8,830 nucleotides of DNA from an uncultured Collinsella sp. (GCA_905209765.1 CAJLUE010000070.1:1-8830); one strand, 5' to 3'. Counted from the first letter of the stretch, positions 1 through 7,608 are shown. The notes: generated from the sequence alone by a model not told the origin. Translations and numbers: made by a program.

Positions 1-1245
1 AACTTCTCGGGCGACCAGGGAACCCTCGCCATGGCGGCGGTCGGCTCCAATGTTCCGCTTACCAGCCTTATGCTCAACCTGTTTATTGGCATATCGCTTG
101 GCTCCAACGTGGTCATCGCCAACGCTATCGGCCGCAACGATCAGAACATGGTCAAACGCGCCGTCCATACCTCGATTTTAATGGCGCTCGTGGGCTTTGT
201 CGTCATCGCACTGGGCGAGATCTTTGCCGAGCCCATGCTCGCCGCGCTCAACGTTCCCGCCGAAACCATGCCGCTCGCTTCGCTCTACCTACGCGTCTTT
301 TTGCTCAGCATGCCCTCAATCTTGCTCTACAACTTTGAAGCCGCAATCTTCCGCTCCGTCGGCATCACCCGCATGCCGCTGCAGGCGCTTGCCGTGTCCA
401 CCGTCCTCAACATTGGCCTGGACCTCATCTTTGTCCCCGTACTTCACTGGGGCGTCGCGGGCGTCGCCATCGCCACCGCCATCGCCTACACCGTCAGCGC
501 CGCTACGCTCTTTATCCGCCTGCTCAAGACCGACTCCGTCATCCGCGTCACCCCACGCGACTTGGCTATCGACCCCGTCGCCCTCAAGCGCATCGTCAAG
601 ATCGGCCTGCCCGCCGGCATCCAAAGCGCTGTCTTCGCCGTCGCCAACATCATCATCCAGTCCGCCATCAACAGCCTGGGCACCGAGGTCATGGCAGCAT
701 CGAGCGCCGCCATGAGCCTGGAGTACGTGTGCTACAACCTGCTCAACAGCTTTAGCCAGGCGTGCACCACCTTTGTGGGACAAAATCACGGTGCTCGCCA
801 GATCGACCGCTGCACCAAGACGCTCAAGGTCTGCCTGGTCGAAGGCGGTATCGTTGCACTCACCACGATCATCGTTATTGTCGGCCTGGGGCGCGAGATT
901 TTGTCGCTCTTTAACAGCGACCCCAACATCGTCTCGATCGGCTATATCCGCGTATGTTCGATCTTCCCGGCGTACGCCTTTAGCATGTTCTACGAAAACA
1001 TGTCCGGCTACCTGCGCGGCTTTGGCATCTCGCTCATGCCCGCCCTCATCACCATGATTTGCGTCTGCGGCATTCGCTTCTACTGGGTGTTCTGCGTGTT
1101 CCCGCACTTCCGCACCTTTGCGAACATCATGATGGTTTACCCCATCAGCCTGGGCACCACGGCGTTCTTTATGGTCGTGGCGGTATTACTCTGCCACCCG
1201 GCACGCACCTATCGCGCCACCAAAGCCAAAGCGACAGCCCGCTAA
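1..1245 (+). CDS. MATE-family multidrug/solute efflux transporter, 5'-truncated by the window edge
   Basis: Inner-membrane antiporter of the MATE (multi antimicrobial extrusion) family, which exports organic cations or drugs in exchange for Na+ or H+. The open frame is uninterrupted from base 1 to TAA at 1243-1245 (414 residues visible). The ATG at 31 is not the real start: the codons before it are open and continue the family pattern, and MATE proteins are usually about 450 residues, so roughly 40 N-terminal residues are missing. The run AAVGSNVPLTSLMLNLFIGISLGSN-type near the left edge is the conserved MATE segment of helices 1-2, and the LNIGLDLIFVP and GVAGVAIATAIAY segments (near residues 135-160 of the visible part) are also family hallmarks. 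Repeated hydrophobic helices run to the end. It converges on the LysR gene with a 27-bp gap and no obvious hairpin terminator. The family call is secure; the substrate is unknown. Confidence 0.93.
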   Translation, partial: NFSGDQGTLAMAAVGSNVPLTSLMLNLFIGISLGSNVVIANAIGRNDQNMVKRAVHTSILMALVGFVVIALGEIFAEPMLAALNVPAETMPLASLYLRVFLLSMPSILLYNFEAAIFRSVGITRMPLQALAVSTVLNIGLDLIFVPVLHWGVAGVAIATAIAYTVSAATLFIRLLKTDSVIRVTPRDLAIDPVALKRIVKIGLPAGIQSAVFAVANIIIQSAINSLGTEVMAASSAAMSLEYVCYNLLNSFSQACTTFVGQNHGARQIDRCTKTLKVCLVEGGIVALTTIIVIVGLGREILSLFNSDPNIVSIGYIRVCSIFPAYAFSMFYENMSGYLRGFGISLMPALITMICVCGIRFYWVFCVFPHFRTFANIMMVYPISLGTTAFFMVVAVLLCHPARTYRATKAKATAR

Positions 1246-1272
1246 ACGCCGCACTCAACGCCACGCCAGTCA

Positions 1273-2139
1273 TTAATTGACAATATGCGAGCTCATATAG
1301 TCGATAAAGCGCCTCGTGGCGATGGGCATGGTGTCCCAGCTGCGCCAGGCGGCCACCACGTCGCGCGAGGGGGCATGCACGATGGGACGTACGCGAATAT
1401 CGGCCCGCATGCCCTCCACAGTACGACGGTAGAGCATGCTCACGCCCAGGCCCTCCTCCACCATCGCCATGATGGTGTAGTCGTCGGTCACCTCGCTCGT
1501 CACGTGCGGCGACAGCCCATGCGCCGCGAATGCATCGAGCACCAGACTCTGTTCGCCCTCATCCAACAGTACAAACGGCTCGGACGCCAGGTCGGCGAGC
1601 GTCACCTTTTCCTTTGCCGCCAGCGGATGCGCGGCCGGCAACAATGCCACCAACTCGTCGTGATAGACCACGCGCTTCTCGAGCCCAGCGGTAAATCCGC
1701 GCGCCGTAAAGCAAAAGTCAACCACGCCATCGTGCACCCACTGGGCGTTGCGCGTGTAATCGCCCTGCTTGAGGGTAAAGTGCACACCCGGATGCAGCGC
1801 TCCAAAGTCGCGGATCACACGCGGCAGCACGGTACGACTCACGTTGGTAAACGTCGCGATGCGAATATCTGTCGACGAAAGCCCCAGCAGCTCCTGGCGC
1901 TTGCCCTCGAGCTCGGCCTCGGCGGTCACAATCTGGCGCAGGTACGGCAGATATTGTTTACCGTCGCGCGTAAGCGAAACGCCCTGCTTACCGCGCTCGA
2001 TAAGTGTGGTGCCCAGCTCGCGCTCGAGCGCCTTGACGGCCTGGCTCACCGCACTTTGCGTATAGCCCAGCTCGTCCGCCGCACCCTTAAGACTGCCGCG
2101 ATCGACCACCATACAAACAATCTGATACCGCGATGTCAT
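1273..2139 (-). CDS. LysR-family transcriptional regulator
   Basis: DNA-binding regulator of 288 residues, the usual LysR length. Residues 1-60 form the winged helix-turn-helix, with the characteristic stretch at 15-49 (GSLKGAADELGYTQSAVSQ then KALERELGTTLIER). Residues about 90-288 form the periplasmic-binding-protein-like effector domain, with typical landmarks such as HPLA near 171-174 and EEGLGVSML near 228-236. The ATG at 2137-2139 is preceded by GGAGG with a rather short 4-nt spacer; starting here gives a complete N-terminal helix. The gene is divergent from the EamA transporter gene with 158 bp between starts, the classical arrangement in which a LysR protein controls its neighbour and itself. 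The inducer cannot be read from sequence. I saw no convincing T-N11-A box that could be assigned uniquely. Confidence 0.95.
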   Translation of the reverse strand: MTSRYQIVCMVVDRGSLKGAADELGYTQSAVSQAVKALERELGTTLIERGKQGVSLTRDGKQYLPYLRQIVTAEAELEGKRQELLGLSSTDIRIATFTNVSRTVLPRVIRDFGALHPGVHFTLKQGDYTRNAQWVHDGVVDFCFTARGFTAGLEKRVVYHDELVALLPAAHPLAAKEKVTLADLASEPFVLLDEGEQSLVLDAFAAHGLSPHVTSEVTDDYTIMAMVEEGLGVSMLYRRTVEGMRADIRVRPIVHAPSRDVVAAWRSWDTMPIATRRFIDYMSSHIVN

Positions 2140-2164
2140 CGTGCCTCCACATCAATGCAGCCGT

Positions 2165-2174
2165 AAAACGTTTT
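2165..2174. promoter_or_regulatory. Short perfect palindrome AAAACGTTTT in the divergent LysR/transporter intergenic region
   Basis: A 10-bp perfect palindrome lies 26 bp upstream of the LysR start, in the 158-bp divergent spacer. It could be part of an operator, but a 10-bp palindrome can arise by chance and it is not the classical LysR T-N11-A form. No strong promoter hexamer pair could be assigned in this spacer; a TATGAT hexamer on the minus strand is a possible -10 for the LysR gene, without a good -35. Confidence 0.25.
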
Positions 2175-2297
2175 GCCAGGGCTTTTCCCACCAACATTAG
2201 CATTTCTTAATCATACTGAAGATACATTCGCTTTACTACATCCACATCTGGGAGCAGAATCCTTTTTGCGAAACCGTTCTGTAACAAAAGGAGTCCC

Positions 2298-3200
2298 ATG
2301 GATCGCAAAAAAGCAATCGCGCTCTCATTTTCCGTTCCCGTCGCATGGGGCTTTTCGTATCCCCTCATGAAGATCGGTATGGACAGCATGAACGCCACGA
2401 GTATCGTCGCGCTACGCTGCATCATCGCCTTTGTGGTCTGCCTGCTGCTCTTCCACAAGCACGCGTTGCGCATCAACCGCGACCTTATGGTCCGTGCCGC
2501 CATCATCGGCGCCATTATGGCAACCGAGCTCACCTGCATGTGCCTGGGCTCCAGCCTCACCTCCGCCTCCACCGCCGGCTTTTTGCAGAGCCTGACGGTC
2601 GTGATCGTGCCGTTTGCCAACGCCGCCCTGCTGCGTCGCGCCCCCGAGCGCAAAGTGCTCGTCGGCACCGCCATCGTCACCTGCGGTATGTTGCTGCTCT
2701 CGGGCGCCGACTTTACCAGCCTGAATCCCGGCGCGATCATCATGCTGCTCTCCGCTTTTATCTATGCCGGCCACATCATTGTGGCGAAGCGCTTTGTCGA
2801 AGATGTCAACCCGCTTGCTCTGGGCGTTTGGCAGCTGGGCTTCGGCGGCTTGTTCTCGGGCATCGCCGCATGCGTCTTTGGCGGTTTCACACTTCCCAGT
2901 ACGCCCAGCGAGATCGTCGTTGTCGTTGCCCTCGCACTCATCTGCTCTGCCTATGGCTTTATCACCCAGACGCTCGTGCAGCCCCACGTGCCCGCCGAGA
3001 CCACCGGCTTCGCCTTCTCGCTTGAGCCGGTCTGCTCCGCTGTCTTTTCGTTCTTCTTGGTTGGCGAGGTCCTGAGCCCCATCGCCTTCTTTGGCGCCGC
3101 CCTCATCCTAACCGGGGTCATGGTGGCAACCGTCGAGCTTCCGCGCCTCCGCGCGCATGGACAGGCTCGCATGGCAGGAGCGCCCGAGCACGTCTCGTAG
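2298..3200 (+). CDS. EamA/DMT-superfamily transporter (ten-helix permease)
   Basis: Integral membrane protein of 300 residues with about ten hydrophobic helices, built from two EamA repeats (roughly residues 5-135 and 145-280), as in drug/metabolite transporters that export amino acids, nucleotide-type metabolites or drugs. The second repeat carries the hallmark segment at about 241-260 (SLEPVCSAVFSFFLVGEVLS), and the matching first-repeat segment is at 96-117. The N-terminal motif VAWGFSYPLMKIG (15-27) is also typical. The ATG at 2298 follows AAAAGGAG with a 4- to 5-nt spacer. The C-terminal tail after residue 282 is arginine-rich and probably cytoplasmic. The divergent LysR gene is its likely regulator (inference from arrangement). 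The substrate is unknown. Confidence 0.95.
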   Translation: MDRKKAIALSFSVPVAWGFSYPLMKIGMDSMNATSIVALRCIIAFVVCLLLFHKHALRINRDLMVRAAIIGAIMATELTCMCLGSSLTSASTAGFLQSLTVVIVPFANAALLRRAPERKVLVGTAIVTCGMLLLSGADFTSLNPGAIIMLLSAFIYAGHIIVAKRFVEDVNPLALGVWQLGFGGLFSGIAACVFGGFTLPSTPSEIVVVVALALICSAYGFITQTLVQPHVPAETTGFAFSLEPVCSAVFSFFLVGEVLSPIAFFGAALILTGVMVATVELPRLRAHGQARMAGAPEHVS

Positions 3201-3226
3201 ACCCCACTCTTCATACGGCCGTGGCA

Positions 3227-3253
3227 TAAAGGCAACCGGTGCGCCTTTACAAT
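3227..3253 (+). promoter_or_regulatory. Small inverted repeat overlapping a candidate -10 element before ung
   Basis: TAAAGGC (3227-3233) and GCCTTTA (3243-3249) form a perfect 7-bp inverted repeat around a 9-nt loop in the 88-bp gap between the EamA gene and ung. Its right arm overlaps TACAAT (3248-3253), a 5-of-6 match to a -10 hexamer, 35 bp before the ung start. No good -35 was found 16-18 bp upstream. It could be an operator on the ung promoter or a weak terminator of the EamA gene; it lacks a proper T-tract. Confidence 0.35.
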
Positions 3254-3288
3254 AGATACCGACAGAGCATCTGACGTAAAGGAGCCCC

Positions 3289-4014
3289 ATGGACGCCGCG
3301 ACCCGCGACCGCAACATAGCAACTTGGTTGGGCGATGCGCCGCAGCCGGTACGTGACACTACGAATCAGCTGCTCGAGCGCATCGCCCTTTTGCGTGCCG
3401 AGCAGACCATCTACCCGGCACAAGACGACATCCTCAATGCCCTCGCCTACACGTCTGCCGACCAGGTCAAGGTTGTCATCTTGGGTCAAGACCCCTATCA
3501 CGGACCCAACCAGGCCATGGGACTGTCGTTCTCGGTCCCCGCGACGCAAACCAAGTTGCCGCCGAGCCTGCGCAACATCTATAAGGAACTCAAAGCCGAT
3601 CTGGGCTGCCCCATTCCCGCCACGGGAGACCTAACCCCATGGGCACAGCAGGGCGTCCTGCTCCTCAACACCACGCTCACCGTGCGCGAGCATGCCGCGA
3701 ACTCGCATGCCAAACTGGGCTGGAGCACGCTCACCGACTACGTTATCGAACGCTGCTGCCAGCTGCCCCAGTCGGTCGTCTTTTTGGCATGGGGTCGCTT
3801 TGCCCAGCAGATGGTCGAAGGTAAGCTCGTCGCAACTGGTGCGGGCAAGGCAACCGGCAAGTTCTGCCTGGCATCCACGCACCCCTCGCCGCTTTCGGCC
3901 AACCGTGCCACGGCAGAACTCCCCGCCTTTATGGGATCGCGCCCCTTCTCGGCAGCCAATCGGCTACTCGAACAGCACGGCTCGACCCCCGTCAACTGGA
4001 CTTGCCTCGGCTAA
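3289..4014 (+). CDS. ung: Uracil-DNA glycosylase, family 1
   Basis: Base-excision repair enzyme that removes uracil from DNA (from cytosine deamination or dUTP misincorporation), leaving an abasic site; cytoplasmic. 241 residues, slightly longer than E. coli Ung (229). Motif A is GQDPYHG at residues 66-72, with the catalytic aspartate D68. The uracil-binding region includes F81 (GLSFSV) and N127 in LLLNTTLTV. Motif B is HPSPLSA at 198-204, with the catalytic histidine H198 and the minor-groove-reading loop. These three blocks in this order identify family 1 UDG. The ATG at 3289 follows AAAGGAG (3278-3284) with a 4-nt spacer. The gene stands alone, followed by a strong bidirectional terminator. 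No missing active-site residues. Confidence 0.98.
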   Translation: MDAATRDRNIATWLGDAPQPVRDTTNQLLERIALLRAEQTIYPAQDDILNALAYTSADQVKVVILGQDPYHGPNQAMGLSFSVPATQTKLPPSLRNIYKELKADLGCPIPATGDLTPWAQQGVLLLNTTLTVREHAANSHAKLGWSTLTDYVIERCCQLPQSVVFLAWGRFAQQMVEGKLVATGAGKATGKFCLASTHPSPLSANRATAELPAFMGSRPFSAANRLLEQHGSTPVNWTCLG

Positions 4015-4029
4015 AAATCGATACATCAA

Positions 4030-4063
4030 AAACGCGCCCGACGGCTTTCCATCGGGCGCGTTT
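4030..4063. terminator. Bidirectional Rho-independent terminator between ung and the SDR gene
   Basis: AAACGCGCCCGA (4030-4041) and TCGGGCGCGTTT (4052-4063) form a perfect 12-bp GC-rich stem; the 10-nt loop can close further through two G-C pairs. An A-run precedes the stem and a T-run ends it, so it can stop transcription from both strands. It lies 15 bp after the ung stop and one base beyond the convergent SDR stop codon (4065-4067). Confidence 0.92.
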
Positions 4064-4064
4064 C

Positions 4065-4745
4065 CTATTCGGGCCAAATAAATTGCGTGCGGCCGGCCTC
4101 GCCGCCATCGATCAACAGGCTCTGCCCGGTCATAAACCGGTTGGTCACGCCCACAAAGTAGATCCACTCGGCAATCTCTTGGGCAGTGGCCCAGCGCCTA
4201 AGCGGCGTGAACTCCATAATCTGGCTCCACAGGTGTTCGTCTTCCATCACGCAACGGTTGAGCGGCGTGATAACGCCACCCGGGTCCACACTGTTGGCGA
4301 TGGCCTGCGGCGCCAGACGGTTTGCAAGGTTCTTGGTGTAGGCGATAACGCCGCCCTTGCTGGCGGCATAGGCGGGAAACTCCGATCCCGTATGTCCGCT
4401 CGCCGACCCCACATTGACCACGGATTTGATAGCCGGCGCCGGCTTGGCGGCAAGCCCCTCCCCCACAAAAGCGTAGCGCTCGGTCACATTGATGGTGCCA
4501 CACAGGTTAGCGGCGATGTCGTCGGCCGAATCCTGCGTACCGGCAACGTTCACGATTACCTGGGGTTCAAGGTCGCCTGGAAACGAGTCCGGCTCGCGGA
4601 CATCAACGATCAGATGGCGGTAGCGCTCGTGTTCGATCGCCGCCGGCAGCAGATCAAAGCCCACGACCTCGTGGCCCTCGTCCAAAAAGCGCTGCACGCA
4701 CGCGGCTCCGATACCGCCCGAAGCGCCCGTGATCAAAACCCGCAT
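4065..4745 (-). CDS. Short-chain dehydrogenase/reductase (classical SDR)
   Basis: NAD(P)-dependent oxidoreductase of 226 residues with a Rossmann fold. Visible motifs: TGASGGIG at 6-13 (dinucleotide binding), D31 at the end of the second strand (favouring NAD(H) over NADP(H), inferred from the family rule), NVAG at 66-69, N80 in the central helix, a serine in NVGSAS (S114 or S116), catalytic YAASK with Y126 and K130, PGGVIT at 155-160, and a terminal LIDGG at 211-215. All catalytic tetrad residues are present. The ATG at 4743-4745 follows AAGGAG (4751-4756 on the opposite strand), and this Shine-Dalgarno overlaps the TAA of the upstream VUT gene, so the two are very probably one transcript and may be translationally coupled. 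The substrate is unknown; pairing with a VUT transporter does not by itself define it. Confidence 0.93.
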   Translation of the reverse strand: MRVLITGASGGIGAACVQRFLDEGHEVVGFDLLPAAIEHERYRHLIVDVREPDSFPGDLEPQVIVNVAGTQDSADDIAANLCGTINVTERYAFVGEGLAAKPAPAIKSVVNVGSASGHTGSEFPAYAASKGGVIAYTKNLANRLAPQAIANSVDPGGVITPLNRCVMEDEHLWSQIMEFTPLRRWATAQEIAEWIYFVGVTNRFMTGQSLLIDGGEAGRTQFIWPE

Positions 4746-4754
4746 ATTTGCTCC

Positions 4755-5477
4755 TTAGGCGGTTGCGTGGCGCTCGAGGTACTCGGAACCCACATTCTCG
4801 CGCTCCCAGCCGCGCACGACCTTGTAGCCCACAGGGCTCAGGAAGACCTCGCACAGCAGCTCGGCGATGGCACCCGTCAGCGAGCACATGAGGACCTGCA
4901 CCCAGGTCCAACCAAAGAACGTGTGGCTCACCACAATGGCAAAGACCAGGTTGTCGATAAACTGGCCAACACCCGTGGACACATAGGAACGGAAGGCAAA
5001 GCTCGCAAAGTTATTCTTCTTGAGCATACGGCCGAGCGACTGGTTGAGCGTGGAGTTAACCACGGCAGAAACGAGCATTGCCAGCGAAGAGCCCAGCACC
5101 ACGTACCAGGTGCCGCCGATGGTGGCGTTAAGGGCGGTGTTGACCTCGATCATGCCCGTGTCGTAGTAGGCGCCCCACATGCCGGGTGTGAGCGAGCAGG
5201 CCCAAAAGCACAGGCTCACGGCGAGGTTGACCGCCAGTGCGAGGATAGAGATTTTGATGGATGCCTTGGCGCCAAAGCGCTTGCAAATCATGTCCTGACA
5301 CAAAAACGAAACCCAGCTCACCACAAAGCCGCAATCGAGTGCCAGATACGGCAAGCTGATAAGCTCTTTGTTGGCCAGCAGGTTCATCATGATGACGCTC
5401 ACGAAAAACAGCGAAACCGTTGCCGCGGGAATGCTCCGCAACAGGACCTTGTAGTCCTCCATGACCTTCTTGATCAT
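4755..5477 (-). CDS. VUT-family membrane protein, putative queuosine-precursor transporter (YhhQ-like)
   Basis: Integral membrane protein of 240 residues with about six hydrophobic helices (roughly 16-34, 42-62, 74-95, 122-145, 168-186, 192-214). The stretch RSYVSTGVGQFIDNLVF at 163-179, with R163, S167, Q172 and D175, matches the conserved R..S...Q..D signature of the VUT (vitamin uptake-like) family, whose characterised member YhhQ imports the queuosine precursors preQ0 and preQ1. The precise substrate here is inference from family. Charged N-terminal residues (MIKKVMEDYK) precede the first helix. The ATG at 5475-5477 follows AAAGGAG (5484-5490 on the other strand) with a 6-nt spacer. It is first in an operon with the SDR gene (9-nt gap) and has its own promoter and a structured leader. 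Confidence 0.85.
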   Translation of the reverse strand: MIKKVMEDYKVLLRSIPAATVSLFFVSVIMMNLLANKELISLPYLALDCGFVVSWVSFLCQDMICKRFGAKASIKISILALAVNLAVSLCFWACSLTPGMWGAYYDTGMIEVNTALNATIGGTWYVVLGSSLAMLVSAVVNSTLNQSLGRMLKKNNFASFAFRSYVSTGVGQFIDNLVFAIVVSHTFFGWTWVQVLMCSLTGAIAELLCEVFLSPVGYKVVRGWERENVGSEYLERHATA

Positions 5478-5483
5478 TATGTA

Positions 5484-5490
5484 CTCCTTT
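5484..5490 (-). promoter_or_regulatory. Ribosome binding site of the VUT gene
   Basis: Read on the minus strand this is AAAGGAG, six bases before the ATG at 5475-5477. It fixes the start of the VUT protein. Confidence 0.8.
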
Positions 5491-5504
5491 GGTTTTAGGT
5501 TTAA

Positions 5505-5533
5505 CGAGCAGGATATCGGACCCGAACTGCTCG
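5505..5533 (-). promoter_or_regulatory. Stem-loop in the 5' leader of the VUT-SDR transcript
   Basis: On the minus strand CGAGCAG and CTGCTCG form a perfect 7-bp stem (plus-strand arms 5505-5511 and 5527-5533), and the 15-nt loop can fold again through TCG/CGA. An A- and C-rich single-stranded stretch follows before the ribosome binding site. It lies between the predicted transcription start and the gene. A hairpin followed by an A-rich tail is reminiscent in layout of small preQ1 riboswitches, and VUT transporters are sometimes preQ1-controlled, but I could not match the preQ1-I consensus bases. Treat it as an unassigned leader structure. Confidence 0.4.
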
Positions 5534-5562
5534 GACGCCCCGGTCTTGAGACGACGGTGGGT

Positions 5563-5591
5563 ATGATAGCCGCTCACACGGCATCAGGCAA
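5563..5591 (-). promoter_or_regulatory. Promoter of the VUT-SDR operon
   Basis: On the minus strand TTGCCT (plus positions 5586-5591) and TATCAT (5563-5568) are separated by exactly 17 bp, matching 4 of 6 and 5 of 6 bases of the sigma-70-type consensus. Transcription would begin near 5556, giving a leader of about 80 nt containing the stem-loop at 5505-5533. The -35 element overlaps the T-rich tail of the prfC terminator. Confidence 0.6.
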
Positions 5592-5627
5592 GCAAACGGC
5601 GCGGCGGCACCGCAGGACCACCGCGCC
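5589..5627 (-). terminator. Rho-independent terminator downstream of prfC
   Basis: On the minus strand, starting 6 bases after the prfC stop, a GC-rich stem forms from plus positions 5618-5627 and 5598-5607: ten pairs, one a G-T wobble, with a 10-nt loop. It is followed by a moderately T-rich stretch (GTTTGCTTG). The T-run is imperfect, so it is a reasonable but not ideal intrinsic terminator. Confidence 0.7.
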
Positions 5628-5633
5628 GATGCG

Positions 5634-7247
<1,614 letters not shown>

Positions 7248-7392
7248 GCGGATCCTTTCTTGCATTGAGTGCATTACGTCGATGTAACCGCACTATTGTA
7301 GCCGCGAAATCCCGCCATAGGGCACCTATCAGGACAAATTCATCAGTCAGAACGTGAACGGCTAGTTATCGGAAGTATTCTGCAGCAGACTG
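7248..7392 (-). promoter_or_regulatory. Promoter region and leader of prfC
   Basis: On the minus strand TACAAT (plus positions 7295-7300) is a 5-of-6 match to a -10 hexamer about 48 bp before the chosen prfC start; no good -35 is seen at 16-18 bp. A small inverted repeat ATAGG-3 nt-CCTAT (7317-7329) covers the place where the -35 would be and could be an operator, but is short. Further left-to-right, a palindrome TCTGC-A-GCAGA lies at 7379-7389, just before the repeat array. No gene or RNA was recognised here. Confidence 0.45.
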
Positions 7393-7449
7393 TCTCAATC
7401 TGTAACAAGCAGAGCTTATTTGGCCCTCTATCTGTTACAGATTGAGACA
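7391..7449. repeat. Inverted pair 1 of the array (17-bp stem, 25-nt loop)
   Basis: TGTCTCAATCTGTAACA (7391-7407) is the exact reverse complement of 7433-7449, two base pairs longer than the core. The loop contains AGAG (7411-7414) and CTCT (7426-7429), placed symmetrically, so a transcript or single strand could continue the helix beyond a 3x3 internal loop. This is the longest perfect pair of the array. Confidence 0.9.
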
Positions 7450-7607
7450 AACAAACTTGCCCGCCGACACAATCTCAATCTGTAACATCTAGCCGCGCAA
7501 ATCGACTCTTACTGTTACAGATTGAGACAAATAGGCAGGCGGGCAAATAACATCTCAATCTGTAACAGAAGGCGACCCAAAACGGACCCAGGTGTTACAG
7601 ATTGAGA
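7393..7607. repeat. Alternating-orientation repeat array: six 15-bp repeats at an exact 40-bp period
   Basis: The core TCTCAATCTGTAACA occurs six times without mismatch: forward at 7393-7407, 7473-7487 and 7553-7567, reverse complement at 7433-7447, 7513-7527 and 7593-7607. Orientations alternate strictly, and all five gaps (7408-7432, 7448-7472, 7488-7512, 7528-7552, 7568-7592) are exactly 25 bp and differ in sequence. The whole block has 40-bp translation-plus-flip symmetry, with dyad centres at 7420, 7460, 7500, 7540 and 7580. No seventh copy is found at the expected places 7353 or 7633. The array lies in a 486-bp gene-free interval between the outward promoters of prfC and the gntR-type gene. 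It differs from a CRISPR by short repeats, alternating orientation and no cas genes; from BIMEs in that single units are not palindromic; from MITEs in that inner and outer gaps are equal. Function unknown. Confidence 0.95.
7473..7527. repeat. Inverted pair 2 of the array (15-bp stem, 25-nt loop)
   Basis: Positions 7473-7487 pair perfectly with 7513-7527. Outside this stem, TTGCCCGCC (7457-7465) is complementary to GGCGGGCAA (7538-7546), so the pair can be enclosed by a further 9-bp GC-rich helix across an internal loop of 7 and 10 nt. Confidence 0.9.
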
Positions 7608-7608
7608 T
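7552..7608. repeat. Inverted pair 3 of the array (16-bp stem, 25-nt loop)
   Basis: ATCTCAATCTGTAACA (7552-7567) is the exact reverse complement of 7593-7608, one pair beyond the core. The array ends here; the following 47 bases (7609-7655) contain no further copy and no recognisable gene. Confidence 0.9.

Noticed and set aside
1246..1272. Terminator between the convergent MATE and LysR genes
   Set aside because: No stable hairpin with T-run was found in or around the 27-bp gap.
1285..2166. Long open frame on the plus strand opposite the LysR gene
   Set aside because: It is a high-GC shadow of the LysR coding strand; its translation has no recognisable domain and it lacks a ribosome binding site.
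2278..2286. TCTGTAACA, identical to 9 bases of the array repeat, just before the EamA gene ribosome binding site
   Set aside because: Only 9 of 15 bases match, it is a single copy without neighbours at the 40-bp spacing, and a 9-base match in this window can be chance.
4002..5498. 498-codon open frame on the plus strand opposite the SDR and VUT genes
   Set aside because: It starts inside ung, crosses the terminator and covers two well-supported genes on the other strand; its protein is histidine- and arginine-rich without family features.
7248..7274. Longer prfC start at 7274 giving nine extra residues
   Set aside because: No ribosome binding site precedes that ATG, while AGAAAGGA is correctly placed for the ATG at 7245-7247, and the shorter N-terminus matches the family.
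7393..7607. Calling the repeat array a CRISPR array
   Set aside because: Repeats are only 15 bp, orientation alternates, and no cas gene is in the window; listed as a repeat array instead.
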